A DNA stretch of 64,000 nucleotides, from contig OZ038382.1 of assembly GCA_964036045.1 (NCBI GenBank), positions 88,707,795 through 88,771,794 on the forward strand, read 5' to 3'. The notes under the pieces were generated by a model. It searched no databases. It saw only the letters and a program-made list of their open reading frames with translations, and was not told where the DNA came from. This document shows, piece after piece, positions 32,700 through 45,935 of the stretch. A program made the position numbers and the translations under genes. This DNA comes from Eutreptiella sp. 'Long Island Sound 2002' (taxonomy: Eukaryota > Euglenozoa > Euglenophyceae > Eutreptiales > Eutreptiaceae). Within the stretch, counting starts at the first letter, position 1; each line of letters starts with the position of its first letter.

Positions 32700-33780
32700 A
32701 TACCCTACCCCATGGGTTGAATTGTTGGTTTAATGTGTTGTAAAATCATTATTTTGTCCAATAAACGCATCCCCCAACGAGTTTTTGCCCCCCCCCCCCC
32801 CTCCTCGACCGGCGTCAAAAATGCCACAAAAGTGACCTGCCCCTTTTTATGTGTGACATCATGCATCTTTTGTTTTTTTTTGGATGTTGAGCCAAAAAAA
32901 TGTTTCCGAGTCCAGAATTCATGCAGTGGGTATGGGGTGGAGTGGAACCAGCGGTGATGCAATTTATGCACTTGTTAGTCGTTTTCGCTACTGTGTCTAT
33001 TTCGGCAACTTTACTGACCCTGTGGTACCCACTCTAAGGGTTGCGAGTGGGGATATCGTCACGGTATATGCCTAGTAGGATACGAATGGACGCTTTCTGC
33101 AGTCTCTAGCATTGCTAAGGGTCGTTCAAACCCCATGTCAAAGGCGGGAAAAGACTGTTTCCAACAATAATAGCTTGCATGAGTGAATTGGGCTCTAAGC
33201 ACCTTGCGTATGCAACCTTTCACCATTTTGATATCAAAAAACCCAGTTTGCGAAACTGATCTTTTTGATATTGTGACCTCACAAAACAACGATCCACGCT
33301 ATCTAAAGAATGTTTGAGCCGGTATTTATGTGTGTTTCACCTGATTTAGGTTTTTGGTCGGGGCGGGGGGCGTTCCCAAGGGATTGGAAGAGAACCTGCT
33401 TGTGCAATTTTTCATTTTGGGCAACTCAAAATTCAAAGTTTCCGAAACTCTTTTTTTAATATTGTGATCACATAAAATGCCCACCCAGGGTATGTAAAGC
33501 ATATTTTAGGCAGTATGTATGTGGTTTTCACCCATTGGCGTATTGGGGCGGGGGTGTGGGGGGTCTCCCAACGGATTGAGACACAATCTGCTTGTGCCGT
33601 TTTTGACCCTGAACAGCCCAAAAATCAAAGTTTCCGAAACTTGTTGTTTCCTGGATATTGTGATCACCTAGAATCACCATCCAAGATATGTAAAGCATGT
33701 TTAAGCCCGTATTTATGTAGTTTTCCCCCTATTTCCAGTGTGTGTTGCTCGGGGTAGATTCTCTGCAAGGTGGGCTCCCA
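32700..33780 (-). repeat. Reverse-oriented R1 and satellite monomers
   Basis: R1 in reverse to about 33.2 kb (CCTGTGGTACCCACTCTAAG at about 33.02 kb), then two to three reversed 200-bp monomers, for example GGTATGTAAAGCATATTTTA near 33.49 kb and TATGTAAAGCATGTTT near 33.69 kb. It closes with GTTGCTCGGGGTAGATTCTC. The whole 22.7-33.8 kb block thus has satellite pointing inward from both ends. Confidence 0.8.
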
Positions 33781-33921
33781 GACCTTTGTATATGGCAAAG
33801 CGCTACATAGCCCCCCATTTCAGGCTTTTTTGGGCCTATTTGCGTACCCTACCTGCAGGTTGTTGGGGGGTCAGCATGTGTACACTGCTGCCCAAAAAAA
33901 CAAGACGGAATTGGAGATGAA

Positions 33922-34205
33922 AAATATGGAGACTCTGGATTGGACCCTGGTATTTGGTGGTTATGAAGTCAAACAGGATTGCCCCCTGCGGACTAGGCGC
34001 CGGCTTGCAGGCTTACATCAAATCCACACCACTGCTGGCTCAGCATCCACCACATCGGAGCGAATGTCCCTACTCCTGGATAGGCTTGAGGATGAGGATG
34101 CCAATGAGTACACCCTTTTGCATCACATTAGTGTTATGCTTGAAGAGTGTGGTGTTACTGCCGAGGAAGGCACTGTGGTGTGTTTCGTTTATTAATTCGG
34201 TTCTG
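33922..34205 (+). other. Putative first exon of the palindrome-flanked cassette
   Basis: From an ATG at 33922 the frame reads MKNMETLDWTLVFGGYEV and continues about 90 codons through RMSLLLDRLEDEDANEYTLL and ISVMLEECGVTAEEGTVV to TAA at 34193-34195. Acidic, ordinary composition; no family recognised. It may splice at GTG/GTGTGTTT to a later exon. Confidence 0.35.
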
Positions 34206-34317
34206 TCGATCGACCTGCAGCTTCTGTGATCCACATGTTCTCCTGTGCAAACTGCCGTTGCCAAACGGTGGGGTGGCGTTGGGCACTTGGTGAAATTTGT
34301 GGGTCTTGCTGCAGTAG

Positions 34318-34493
34318 ACGCCATGGCAGCCACGGAGAAGTGTGGATTACCTCCCCCATTGGGTACGTTCAAGGAAGTGGAAGGCATCACGCCTGACCGA
34401 CTTCGCGACATGGTAAGTTACATGGATGGGACAAAAGGTACCCTACCTGGTCTCAAAAAAATTATTAAAGATGTTAAAAAGGCCCACATGTGA
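34318..34493 (+). other. Putative second exon with consensus donor
   Basis: After the acceptor-like TTGCTGCAG the frame reads DAMAATEKCGLPPPLGTFKE and GITPDRLRDM, followed by a perfect GTAAGT donor at 34411. Read through, it goes to a stop at 34491-34493. The next acceptor-like site, CTGTCTGCAG, is at about 34.68 kb, just before the long frame. No family recognised. Confidence 0.35.
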
Positions 34494-34598
34494 TCCTGGC
34501 ACATTCTTCATCCCGAGGCGGTTACCAATGGGCTTGTGAACAACACCGGCGGTATGTTTTGGTCAAACAGGGGTTTGTATTCGAATTGATCGACCGAC

Positions 34599-34618
34599 CT
34601 GGCCGAAATTTCGGCCAG
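34599..34618. repeat. 20-bp perfect palindrome, copy 1
   Basis: CTGGCCGAAATTTCGGCCAG is identical to its reverse complement. It lies about 75 bp upstream of the long frame at 34694, inside the putative intron. Confidence 0.95.
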
Positions 34619-34693
34619 CTTGTGTGTCGTTCAATTAATGCACAATAGGAGCCCACTCTTTGACACCACCTGTCTGCAGCTACACTTGGTACT

Positions 34694-35965
34694 ATGGAGA
34701 TGGCCAAAAGGCAGTGCGCTATTGCATCACTCCCGAAGGTAGCCTATGGCAGCTGGACCTGGACTGAAGAAAACCCCTGGCCACCGTGGTCAGCAGTAAT
34801 TAAGGCCCCTCTTCGGAAGGAACCGAAATATGAGGGGTTGCGGGGATTGTTGCAGACGCCTGTTGCTAAGCCTGTTTGTGAAAAATCTGATACTGGTCTG
34901 GTTAGTATCCAGTGTGCTAGGGAGTCCCTCGTTCAGCCAAGCACAAGCAAACTCATTGCAGAGTCAAGCCGTGTGGAACTGATGGCAATGCGTTGTGGAA
35001 TCCCTGTTCCCAGTATCATTAGTTCACTGCCCTTTGCTGCTTGTGTCATTGAGGTGCCCCGCCTCTATACAGCTGGTTTGCATAACCTGGTTGCGCAGCT
35101 GCTTCCGTCCGGTGTGCCTGTGTTCATTGCGCGTGAGTCTGCTGATGTGAAAGCCACTGTTGCTGCTTTGAAGGCCATTGTGGCTGAGGATATGTATTAG
35201 TGTGATGTTTCAATTTACAATTTGTCAACCAAGACCCCGTTGTATACTTCCACTTCCCATCTGGTTTCCATTTGTTCTGCCACCGCCTTTGATAACAGGA
35301 TGCCCCGTTACGTGGCTTTTACTGAAGGACCCATGTCGTCTGTGATGCCTGTTGAGATATTCTCGTTTCTTTTGAGCCTGGTTACGGTCCCAGAACGGGC
35401 AGGCAACTGGTTTCTGCTGGGGACTCTGTCTGTGTATTTTGCAAGCATGATTTCTACCAGGTTTTCCAAGGACTGTAATGTTGTGTCTGCCCTTTTGGGT
35501 GAGGAGACTGTTGTGCATGATGAGTTTGTTCAGTCCATCCGAGCGGCTATCACCAACGCCGACACGTGCCCCAAGTCATGGGAGGATGTGTACCATGACT
35601 TGGGGGCAGGTTTTCCTGTGGATTGTTCTAGGGTTAGGTATGTAGATGAGGATCCTGAGGAGCAAGATGGGGAGGCAGAGCCGCAACAAGAGACACACAC
35701 TCCAAAGAAGAAACCCAAAACTGCCCCTGCCCCCTCACCTAGTGGCACGCAGTGCGCTCAGGCCACCCCAGCTTCCTCCTCAGGCACTGTGGCCCCTACT
35801 GGCAGAGGTATGAATGCTTTTGTGAATCATTTTTCACCATCCCAGGGTGGAAACACACAGTCACAGAACTCTGCCACTGCCAAGCCTGGTGCTGCAGCCA
35901 CTGCCAAGCCTCCAGCTAACACAGGTGCTCAGAAGCCCCGTGCATTTGGTCTGCGCAAGCGCTAA
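34694..35965 (+). pseudogene. Unassigned 423-codon frame, faint N6/N4 DNA methyltransferase pattern
   Basis: One frame runs from 34694 to 35965 with a single TAG at 35198-35200; flanking codons read EDMY and CDVSIYN without a shift. The middle shows PFAACVIEVPRLYTAGLHNL, LLPSGVPVFIARES, then PRYVAFTEGP and PVEIFSFLLSLVTVP, and KDCNVVSALLGEETVVHDEF. The order strand, GV-rich turn, PVE-x-F, and a late strand ending in an acidic residue resembles beta-class N6-adenine/N4-cytosine DNA methyltransferases, as carried by some DIRS-type retroelements. The catalytic (D/N)PP(Y/W) and the FxGxG SAM loop are not recognisable, so it would be inactive or a misassignment. The C-terminal 100 residues are Pro/Ser/Ala-rich with a KKKPKT basic patch and end GLRKR. 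Four 20-bp palindromes flank it. Confidence 0.4.
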
Positions 35966-36004
35966 TGCCAGTCCTAATGCTTATATTGCCTGTCAATATG
36001 AAGT

Positions 36005-36024
36005 CTGGCCGAAATTTTGGCCAG
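36005..36024. repeat. 20-bp palindrome, copy 2 (one mismatch)
   Basis: CTGGCCGAAATTTTGGCCAG, about 40 bp after the end of the long frame. Confidence 0.95.
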
Positions 36025-36238
36025 CATGCAGTCCTCAGCCTCTTCACCCTCTTATTATTGTGTTTCCCCATAGGCACTGCAAAAGTCCGTTTTGATTCGT
36101 CAGGTGGCAAGTATTTGCTTGTAATTGAGTATTTTACGTTGCACCCCCTGTTCCAATGTCACTGCTCCTGTGTTCCTTGCTCATGTCCACTGTCATAGGT
36201 ACCCATTTCAGTGATCATATTCCGAGTTTCGATGGACG

Positions 36239-36256
36239 TGGCCGAAATTTCGGCCA
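36239..36256. repeat. Palindrome, copy 3 (18 bp)
   Basis: TGGCCGAAATTTCGGCCA, perfect. The outer C/G pair of copy 1 is not kept. Confidence 0.95.
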
Positions 36257-36308
36257 GCTTAGGCCTGCCTGCCAAATAGGACCATGTGTTTGGACATTTT
36301 TCGAAGAG

Positions 36309-36328
36309 CTGGCCGAAAATTCGGCCAG
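36309..36328. repeat. 20-bp palindrome, copy 4 (centre altered)
   Basis: CTGGCCGAAAATTCGGCCAG. The arms are intact and the centre is AAAATT instead of AAATTT. Confidence 0.95.
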
Positions 36329-36469
36329 GTTGGTTAAAATAGGAAATACAAGTACATGCTTTGGGCATAGTTTTCTGTGTGCTTCGAGGAAAGGTATGTC
36401 TGGGGTTCCCTTATCTGTGGTGTATAGGGGGGTTCTGTGATCACCCTAGAACAAAGGGGAGAGAAAAAA

Positions 36470-36660
36470 TAGGCAGCCCCCCCCCCCCCCCCCGCACTGG
36501 AATGCAGTGGTCTAAATGTAAAACAACACTATATTTTGGTGATTGAATATCTTTATTTTGAAAATCTGTGTGTTTCCAGAAATGCAAATAATGGCATATA
36601 TTTGAAATACACACCTTGTTTTCGCATGTTGCCACCGGGGGGGGGGGGGGGTCTGGATAT
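36470..36660. repeat. Poly-C and poly-G runs 150 bp apart
   Basis: A C-run at about 36477-36493 and a G-run at about 36639-36652 can pair across an AT-rich loop containing ATTTTGGTGATTGAATATCT. No gene is seen. Confidence 0.7.
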
Positions 36661-37199
36661 TAAAAAAATAACACCCCTTTTCACATACTTTTCCCCTCAC
36701 TACAACATGGACTTCCGTGGGCCTTAGCGCCAGGTGGGGGGTGGGCAATTTGTGACGCCTAAGAATGGTGGTGTGCAGTGCAGCGGCGGTATACACGTAT
36801 GCATGTCATGATTCATGGACACGGGGTTTGCGGCACTCACAGGTTTAGGTGATGGGAATCACGCTTGTGCGTCATTAGGTAGCCGTAGAGCACACGGTGC
36901 GCGGCACCCAAGTGCGCGCACAAGTACGCCCATATAGGTACCCCTATAGATATTGTGCGCAACGTTGCGCGCCTTGCAGCAAGGTTGCTGCGATTGGCTT
37001 CCACTGTTTGTCTGTTTCCCTTTGGGGATGCTTTGGGCAAAGCATGTCCGAATCTGGACCATCGTGAAGCAAAGAAGTGAAGGATGGTTGTGCCTATTTG
37101 TGCGAGTGAGTGTGTTCGTGGGGGGGGGGCGGGTGAACCCCCCCGGGGCGCGTGGGAAGCCGTGTTTTCGGCGCGATGCCAACAGTGTGTTTTCCCTGG

Positions 37200-38691
37200 T
37201 GCGTGGCAGTATGGACAATGCAGGGGAGGTGATGGCATCGGCTGCAGACATCAACAGATATGCCGTTGACGTGTTGCATCGTGCTCGCGCAATGCAATTG
37301 TCTATGCGACCGACATTGCGTTGCCTCGTAGGTGCACTCGTGATGAGTTGTGTGAGGCAAGGCGTGCGATAACGCCGTACGATGCCGTGCCCGTGAGTGT
37401 GCGGGGACACAGGGGCAAGACGCGTGCGGCGGCTGCGGTGTCTTTGGCGGATCTTGTAGGTGAGCAAGTGCGCCTTGCACAAGAACAAGGGGTGTTCACC
37501 CCCCCAAGGGGCACGAACAAGATCCCCCTTCTTGGTATGCACGGACACCACACCGTTGTGGCGGGCCGCTGCCACCCGCTGCGATGTGTTTGTTGGGGTT
37601 TGGCCTGGTGGCCCAGCCATGCGGGGAACCCAGACAATTGGGTAACGTGGTGGGTCATGAATGGAAGTGACGACCGTGGTCGTCTACGTGCAATGGATGC
37701 CGAGGCAGGGCTCCACGCCCAAATTGAACATTTGCAGTCGAGCTGCAATGTGCCCTTGCAGGACGGCAAGGTTTTGGGGTATGAGGCGGGCATGACGGGC
37801 GACGGCAAGGGCATGCAGGTCGCCAACTACTCCCCCTACGCGAATTGTTGGTCGTGTGACGACCACGACACCTTGGAACCGACAGAGGGGGTCAATGAAC
37901 AAGTGAGGTGGGGGGCCTTCCTCCGGGCCATGCTGCCCACCCGGCATGTTCGGGACTATGCCCATGCAACCGCCCATCTTTGCAATGCAACCCAACAGGG
38001 GTTGCAACAAGATGTCTCCTTTTTGGTGCAAGAAGGAGACGGTCGGGCGGTGAATGGCCGCCTAAAGGATGTGTGGGGCGACTTGATGCAAGCCTCACAA
38101 AATATCCCTCAAGCGGACCGTGTCGCCTTGCGTCCCACAAAGAAGGACGCCTTTGACCTAACCTCCGCGCGTGTCTTTCTAGATGACACACAATACCGAC
38201 AAAGAGTAGTTGACCTACTCAAGGAATACTACCCCAATCGTAAGGCCCCGAATGGGGCACTAAAGGTGTACACCGTAGTGCACACCATGTTGCTTGCCCT
38301 AACCCACCTTCACACCTTGTGGAGGACAAAGGTCTATTTTTCGGATGTTGAGGTTAAGGAAGCTGAAAGATGGGCCAAAAAATTGGGGCAATGTTGGAAG
38401 TTGACGGAGTGAAAGGCAACAGTATGGGTGCATGGGACGGTGTGCCATAGTGGATAGTTTGTGCGGAAGTACCGCACAACGTACTTCTTGATTTCAGTGC
38501 CGACCGAGAGGAGGAACTCGGCTTATAAAGTGCACATTCAAAATAGTTTCCGTGGGTGGTCGGTGAAGAATCCACGTGTCTCCGTGAGGGGCATGCGGCA
38601 TTTGCTCAACATGTTTGCATGTTTGGATGTTTGGGCTAAAACGTGTTGGGAGCCCATCCACCCGGATAGGGAGAGGGCAAAGGAGGAATAG
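37200..38691 (+). pseudogene. Decayed transposase-like protein
   Basis: The main frame (37321-38412) contains IPLLGMHGHHTVVAG, PDNWVTWWVMNG, LQDGKVLGYEAGMTGDGKGM and ANCWSCDDHD, then RHVRDYAHATAHLCNA. A D-x-K strand followed by a C-x2-C finger and a D-x2-H strand is the layout of several large DDE transposase families (KDZ, Plavaka and relatives). After TGA 38410 and TAG 38455 the same frame continues WVHGTVCH, then ISVPTERRNSAYKVHIQNSF and RGWSVKNPRVSVRGMRHLL, a typical C-terminal E-R-x-N/H stretch. An N-terminal piece (MDNAGEVMASAADINRYA, 37210-37372) lies in another frame. I cannot assign the superfamily. The two in-frame stops and one shift mark it as dead. Confidence 0.5.
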
Positions 38692-38759
38692 GAGTGAATA
38701 ACATGGCCTTGGGGAAGTGTCTTTTATGGCACCACTTGTGCATGTTCAATTTCAGGAAG

Positions 38760-39056
38760 CGGGTCCCAGAAGTCATTTTGAGAAGGGGTTCCTGATCAGA
38801 CTGTAGGCCGAGAAATCATTTTGAGAAGGGGTTCCCAATGAGAAAGTGCCTCTGTGAACCCCCCGGGGAGGTCCGAGAAGGCAAATACAAAAATGGCCCA
38901 TGGATGTTTGGACCGGGACCGAAAATTTTCTACATGTAGGCAACCAAGAAGCTATGAAAACACCCCCCGTCCAATGGGACCACCTACATGTGTTTAGTTT
39001 GGAGTCGGGGTCAACCCCATCCGAGAAGGGGGGGGTTCCTGCTACCCCTTCTCGGT
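38760..39056. repeat. Short direct repeats and an 11-bp inverted repeat
   Basis: TCATTTTGAGAAGGGGTTCC occurs twice (about 38.77 and 38.82 kb). CCGAGAAGGGG at 39021-39031 pairs perfectly with CCCCTTCTCGG at 39045-39055 around a 13-nt loop. This sits exactly at the start of the GC-rich decayed coding region and could be its terminus or a hairpin terminator. Confidence 0.7.
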
Positions 39057-39059
39057 TTT

Positions 39060-40079
39060 ACCACAGAAGCTGCAGATGCCCGTGCCCAGCGCGGCCATTC
39101 CGCTGAATTCTGAGAAGCGGAGATTGAGGAGTTGCTGCCATGGAAACGTGATGCCTATGAAGCCGCCGGACCGGCTCCAACAAGCAAGAGCCAAAAATGG
39201 CCCCTCGAGCGCACTGCCGTGGCCCCCGAGGGGCGCAGCTACATGGACAGGCAGTTCCGTGGGAACTGGCGCACCGAGCAGCAGCATGCAGCAAGGAAGG
39301 TCGCATCAAAAGGCAGAAAATGAGACAGCCAACCAGTGCACTTCACCGTGACCATGGGGAAAGGCACGCCGGTGGCGTACTACTGGTTTGAAGGAGAAGG
39401 ACCCCAGTGCAAGGTACCAAAGCAGTTGATGGACACGCAGACATGAAAGATAAAAGAGGGGAAACGGTACAAGAAAGGGAAAGAGCCGGTGCAGAAGAAA
39501 GCGCCAAGAACTAGCAAAGGGCAACCCTTGTATGAAGGGCCGCCAAAGGGCACGTGCGAGGAGGAAATAGACCAAGACGAGGAAGAGGAACAACAGGAGG
39601 AGGAGGACAAAGAAAGCCTCCAGGCACCCCCAGTGGTGGAGGGCGTGTCAAAGGAGTCCAAGTGAGAAGAGGAAGGGGTGGGAGGAATTGCTGCAAGGGT
39701 TCAGCAAAGCCGCGAATACTATGGCCCTAGACCAAGGCAGAACCACACACACCCAGCAGCCAGGGAGACCAGGAAAGAAGCCCAGCTGAAGCGGGCCGGA
39801 GACAATGAGATGTTATTGAAGGTGATCATAATTGCTGGCCGCAAGCGCAGGAAGATAGAGACGGAAGAAGGATGGCGGCACAGGTTGTGGAATGAGGCGA
39901 AGCAGCAGGCGAAGGATGCAGGGGAGGCTTGGGTGGCCCAGCTGGCGCAAGTGACGGCACCCACAAGGTCACAACGCAACCGGCAAGAGAAGAGGGCCAA
40001 CGATGCACTGAAGGAATATGAGAAACAGCGATTCAGGCCCTATAAAGGTGCAGAAAGATTCTCTGGAGCGGAAGTGTAG
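39060..40079 (+). pseudogene. Charged, decayed coding frame with four in-frame TGA codons
   Basis: One frame keeps protein-like codon use for 340 codons with TGA at 39111, 39321, 39444 and 39663. It reads EAEIEELLPWKRDAYEA, SYMDRQFRGNWRTEQQHAAR, TPVAYYWFEGEGPQC, EEEIDQDEEEEQQEEEDKES, then EYYGPRPRQNHTHPAARETR and NRQEKRANDALKEYEKQRF, ending in TAG at 40077. At every TGA an Arg fits the neighbouring charged residues. The protein would be highly charged with coiled-coil potential, as in a nucleocapsid or chromatin-associated protein, but I recognise no family. It probably continues out of frame to about 42.44 kb. Confidence 0.45.
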
Positions 40080-40084
40080 GTATC

Positions 40085-42439
40085 ATGCCACCGCGACCTC
40101 GAGCGTACCACTCTGAACAGGACGGGGGTCCGCCGGATGTTGCGGAAAGGCATGCGTATGTTGTCGCCGTGGACCAGATCTGAGATGAAGTTTTTGTGGC
40201 TGATCCCCTTGGATTGCAGCTGTCGGTGGACGCGGCGACACAATTTGTAGCGATGGATGAGGAGGCGCACCAGTTCCAAGAGACTTGGCAAGAGTCGTTG
40301 CACAATGCAAAAGCTTTTCGTATCTGGCGGTGAAGCTGGCGAAGTGGGTCTTGTACGACGAAAAGCGTGGAGACTGCCCAAGCAGTCGGATCTACTTGGC
40401 CCAAAAGGGATGATGACAGAGCATCCGCAAGAACAGGCAGAGATGCTGGCGTGGTTGCAGGTTTGGACGGAGTGCAAAAAGAGCTACATAAAGCGGAAAG
40501 GAGATGAGTTGGTGAAACAGGCGAAGCTCACCAGCAGCACACCCCAACCGTTCCGTGCCGCAGCAAGGATGTCTCGGAGGTGTAGGACCCTAGGGCAGAG
40601 TCCCTCGAGGGGGGCAAGGACGCAGGTGGTGAGGGCCCATCCGTGTCGCTGGTGGAGGTCAAGGAAAACTTAGGGAGCCTGGCCGTACCACCACTGCAGC
40701 AGTGCGAGGCCGTGGTGCCGCCGTTGGTGCTCAGCGAGTGCGGGCGGGGGTGGGGTTGCGCTTTGGCGCCCGCGCCCTTGACCCAGGCCTTGGCGCTGGC
40801 GACGAGGGCCTCACACCATGTGCAAAAGAAAATGAAGGCAAGCAGAGAGCGTTGCAACAAGGCCAGCACGACGGGGGTCAGGGAGGGGGTTGAATCTGCC
40901 CCCCCCCCCCCCCCCCCACCACCCCCTGACAGCTCTCATAGCGGACCGTTTGCCCTTTCCCTGTGGTCCACTATCACGTCCCCGGGAGGGGGAGTGTCTC
41001 CTGACGCAGTTTGCGTTCACACGCGGCGTTGGGAACAGCCGCTGAGCCGCTGCGGCGAGGTCCCCGGCCATACTGCCACCGTTCCATCATAGAATGGGAC
41101 CCCCGTGATGATTGGCCCTGGTGGGTTGCGTGGTCCACGAGGCCCACCTAACGGTTGCGGCCAGTCGCGCCGCATGACGGCGTCCAGTGGAGCACTGCTC
41201 TGGTACATGTCCACGGGGGCAGCAAGGCGGCCCCCACCGTGGCTACCGTGCTGCAATCCTTGTGCGGCTCGAAGACCAGCCTCGCTGTCCAGGGAACCGC
41301 CCTGTAGGGCACGGTCTGGACCGAGGGTCAACCCTAGGAGACGGCGGACCCGGAGAGAGTGGTGGACCCTGCCCCCCCAGGACACGTGCTCCCGGTGGTC
41401 TTGGAGCACCTCCCGGAGGAAGACGAGCGGGAGACATCCGAGCTCCTCGACCTGGACCCCGCTCCGCCGGACCCCTTGCCATCCACAATGCGCATCGTAT
41501 GTGTCCTACACCCCGCGTTCCTGGCGAACGCCGACCTCCGTCGGCCTGATGTGGGCTCGTTCGGCAAGAACCACTCTGGCGGCATCTCAAGCCTCTGATG
41601 GGGGCGGCCCTACCCCATGCCCCGCCCATGCAAGCGTCGGTATGGGGGTTGATTGTGGAGTGCTCCACGGACCTCCCAATAGAGGTGGCGCCGCTAGTTC
41701 TGTGTGCCAGTGGCAAGGCCCGTGGCGTCCACTTCCGCCCGTGGATTGTCATTTGCGCCGCCTGTTAGCGCCCCGCGTACGTGTTGCGGTTCAAGCAGCC
41801 ACCGGAGCGTTGCAGGCCCTCCTGGAGGTCTGGAAGACACTAGCCGAGGATCACGAGCTCCAGACGCTCTTCCCGGGCCTATCGGGCCAGGGCGCGCCCG
41901 GCCTGTGGGGGACCAAGCCAGCAAACCCACAGTGGTGGCTCACATTGCCAACCTTTTGTGCGCGCTGGCCCCGCCGCAGACTACCTCCGTCTGGGTCCGG
42001 GGCTACCCGGGGCTACCCGGCGCCACTGGGTCTGGCGGTCTATGACCACGCGCAGCTCCAGCGCTACACCAAGGATGCCTTTGGGTCGGAAGTGAACATT
42101 TGTGTCCACCGCTGCACCTAGTTGGCCCAAACCACCCTCGACCGGCAGGTCTTTGACCTCGAGCTGGAGGGGGTGCCGGAGGACTGGCAGGGTGTCCGGC
42201 TGGGCGCCCCCGACACCCGCCTCCTTGACCGCCCCTTGGAGCGGACGACCCGCAGCTCCCGTAGGGGGCCATACCAGCCGTTGGGCGTGAGGGTGCGAAT
42301 GATGCGCTCTCAGGGGTGGGGGGGGAGGGCGAAGCCTGCTGCACCGATGGAGGCCCCGGACAACACGGGTGACCTGAAAATGGCCAACGTGGAGTCGGTG
42401 GCGATCCACGTGGACGAGGAGGACGAGGACATCGTTTGA
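40085..42439 (+). pseudogene. GC-rich decayed coding region, several frames
   Basis: Protein-like segments in changing frames: MPPRPRAYHSEQDGGPPDV and DEVFVADPLGLQLSVDAA (40085-40325, one TGA); EQAEMLAWLQVWTECKKSYI (frame of 40257-40673); VSLVEVKENLGSLAVPPLQQ (40643 on); VRAVQAATGALQALLEVWKT-like sequence near 41.78 kb; and LERTTRSSRRGPYQPLGVRV up to VDEEDEDIV (TGA 42437). A poly-C run at 40899-40917 breaks one frame into poly-Pro. GC content is clearly higher than the flanks. Together with 39.06-40.08 kb this looks like one degraded element or gene on the plus strand. No domain was recognised. Confidence 0.35.
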
Positions 42440-43342
42440 TGTTCTCAGTCTTCCATGTCCTAGCCTTCTGTGTGTGGATTGCCGCCTGCCCACCATGGCT
42501 GGCGCCGACACCCGCGACACCGGGTCAGTGGGGGGGGGGGGGTTACACCATGCGTAGGATGCTGAACTCTTGCCGGTCACACCCGGCACAAGTGGTGGTG
42601 GTGGTGGACTGGCCTCAGGGTCCGGATCCTCTCCCCGGCAGGAGGGTATCTACACGCCCACAGTCCATGCGGACTCCCTAGGGCGGGGAGATGGCCCTGG
42701 GTCCCCTCTTGGGGGAGAGGTCAGGCCCGGGTAGTGGCAAAGGGCTCCGTCGTGGGAGGGCTGCGTCCACTCTGCATGGTGGCGCCCAGGGGTGACCTGC
42801 GTGATGCCCCACTCCTGGATCGTGTCCTGGGATTCACCTTGGTAGAGGCGGTGCGGCTGCACCGCCGTCGTCGAGGGCAGCATGGCCCAGAGGGTAGTGG
42901 GCTACACCGATGCGGGAGTTGCCTTGGCGCGGCCAGCGGCCGCCATCACCCGCACCGCACCCGGGCGGGTGCCCCGCGTCGCGGACCGTGCCGCAGCCGC
43001 ATAGCTCGTGCCACCTGGGCTCGTTTTGGGGGGGCTGGGGGGGGGTCCTCTCCTCCACGCCTCCCACTCCCCAGAGCCCAGAGGATGATGTTGCCGTGGG
43101 CCACCTTGATGTCTCTAGAAGCCCAACCGGGCTACGAGGAGGCAAAGGGGTGGACGGGGAGGTGTCCAGGCCGGCACATGCATCCATGGCGGTGCTCCAA
43201 GCTGCGCTGACTGTACCCTTCCCCATCCACGCCCACAGGGACCGGGGAGGCGGCGGGGGTGCGCCGGTCAATGGGACTGCGCCGGGGGCGGCTGTGCCTA
43301 GGCGTTCCGGGGGCGGCAGTCGGGGCCCCCTCCCGCCAGCTG

Positions 43343-43590
43343 CTAGCCTGATGCCGCCCTGGCCGTGTCCGACTTGGGCACAGAGGCCGATTGCGGATTA
43401 TTGGGGGAGGCGGCCGTCATCATCCTCAGCGCTGACGCCGTTGGGGTGGCTGGGTCCGGGGCCGGGGCCAGCTCGCCCCGCGATTCCGCTAGCTCACGGC
43501 GGAGCGTGTTAATGACGCCCTCAAGGGACGCGATGTGGCGCTGCAGCAACTTGATCATCGCTTGCTCAATGTTAGGAGGGGGGGGGGGGG
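43343..43590 (-). other. Coiled-coil-like frame on the minus strand
   Basis: Minus-strand reading gives a Pro run, then NIEQAMIKLLQRHIASLEGV and INTLRRELAESRGEL, a heptad pattern of about 30 residues, then a Pro/Ala/Ser-rich tail. It is only about 80 codons long and has no clear partner. It may be the N- or C-terminal coiled coil of a Gag-like or structural protein, or chance in GC-rich DNA. Confidence 0.3.

Positions 43591-45935
<2,345 letters not shown>

Noticed and set aside
42734-43512. Long GC-rich frames on both strands at 42.7-43.5 kb
   Set aside because: Overlapping frames are open on both strands with Pro/Gly/Arg-rich composition expected from high GC. Only the short coiled-coil-like frame was kept, at low confidence.
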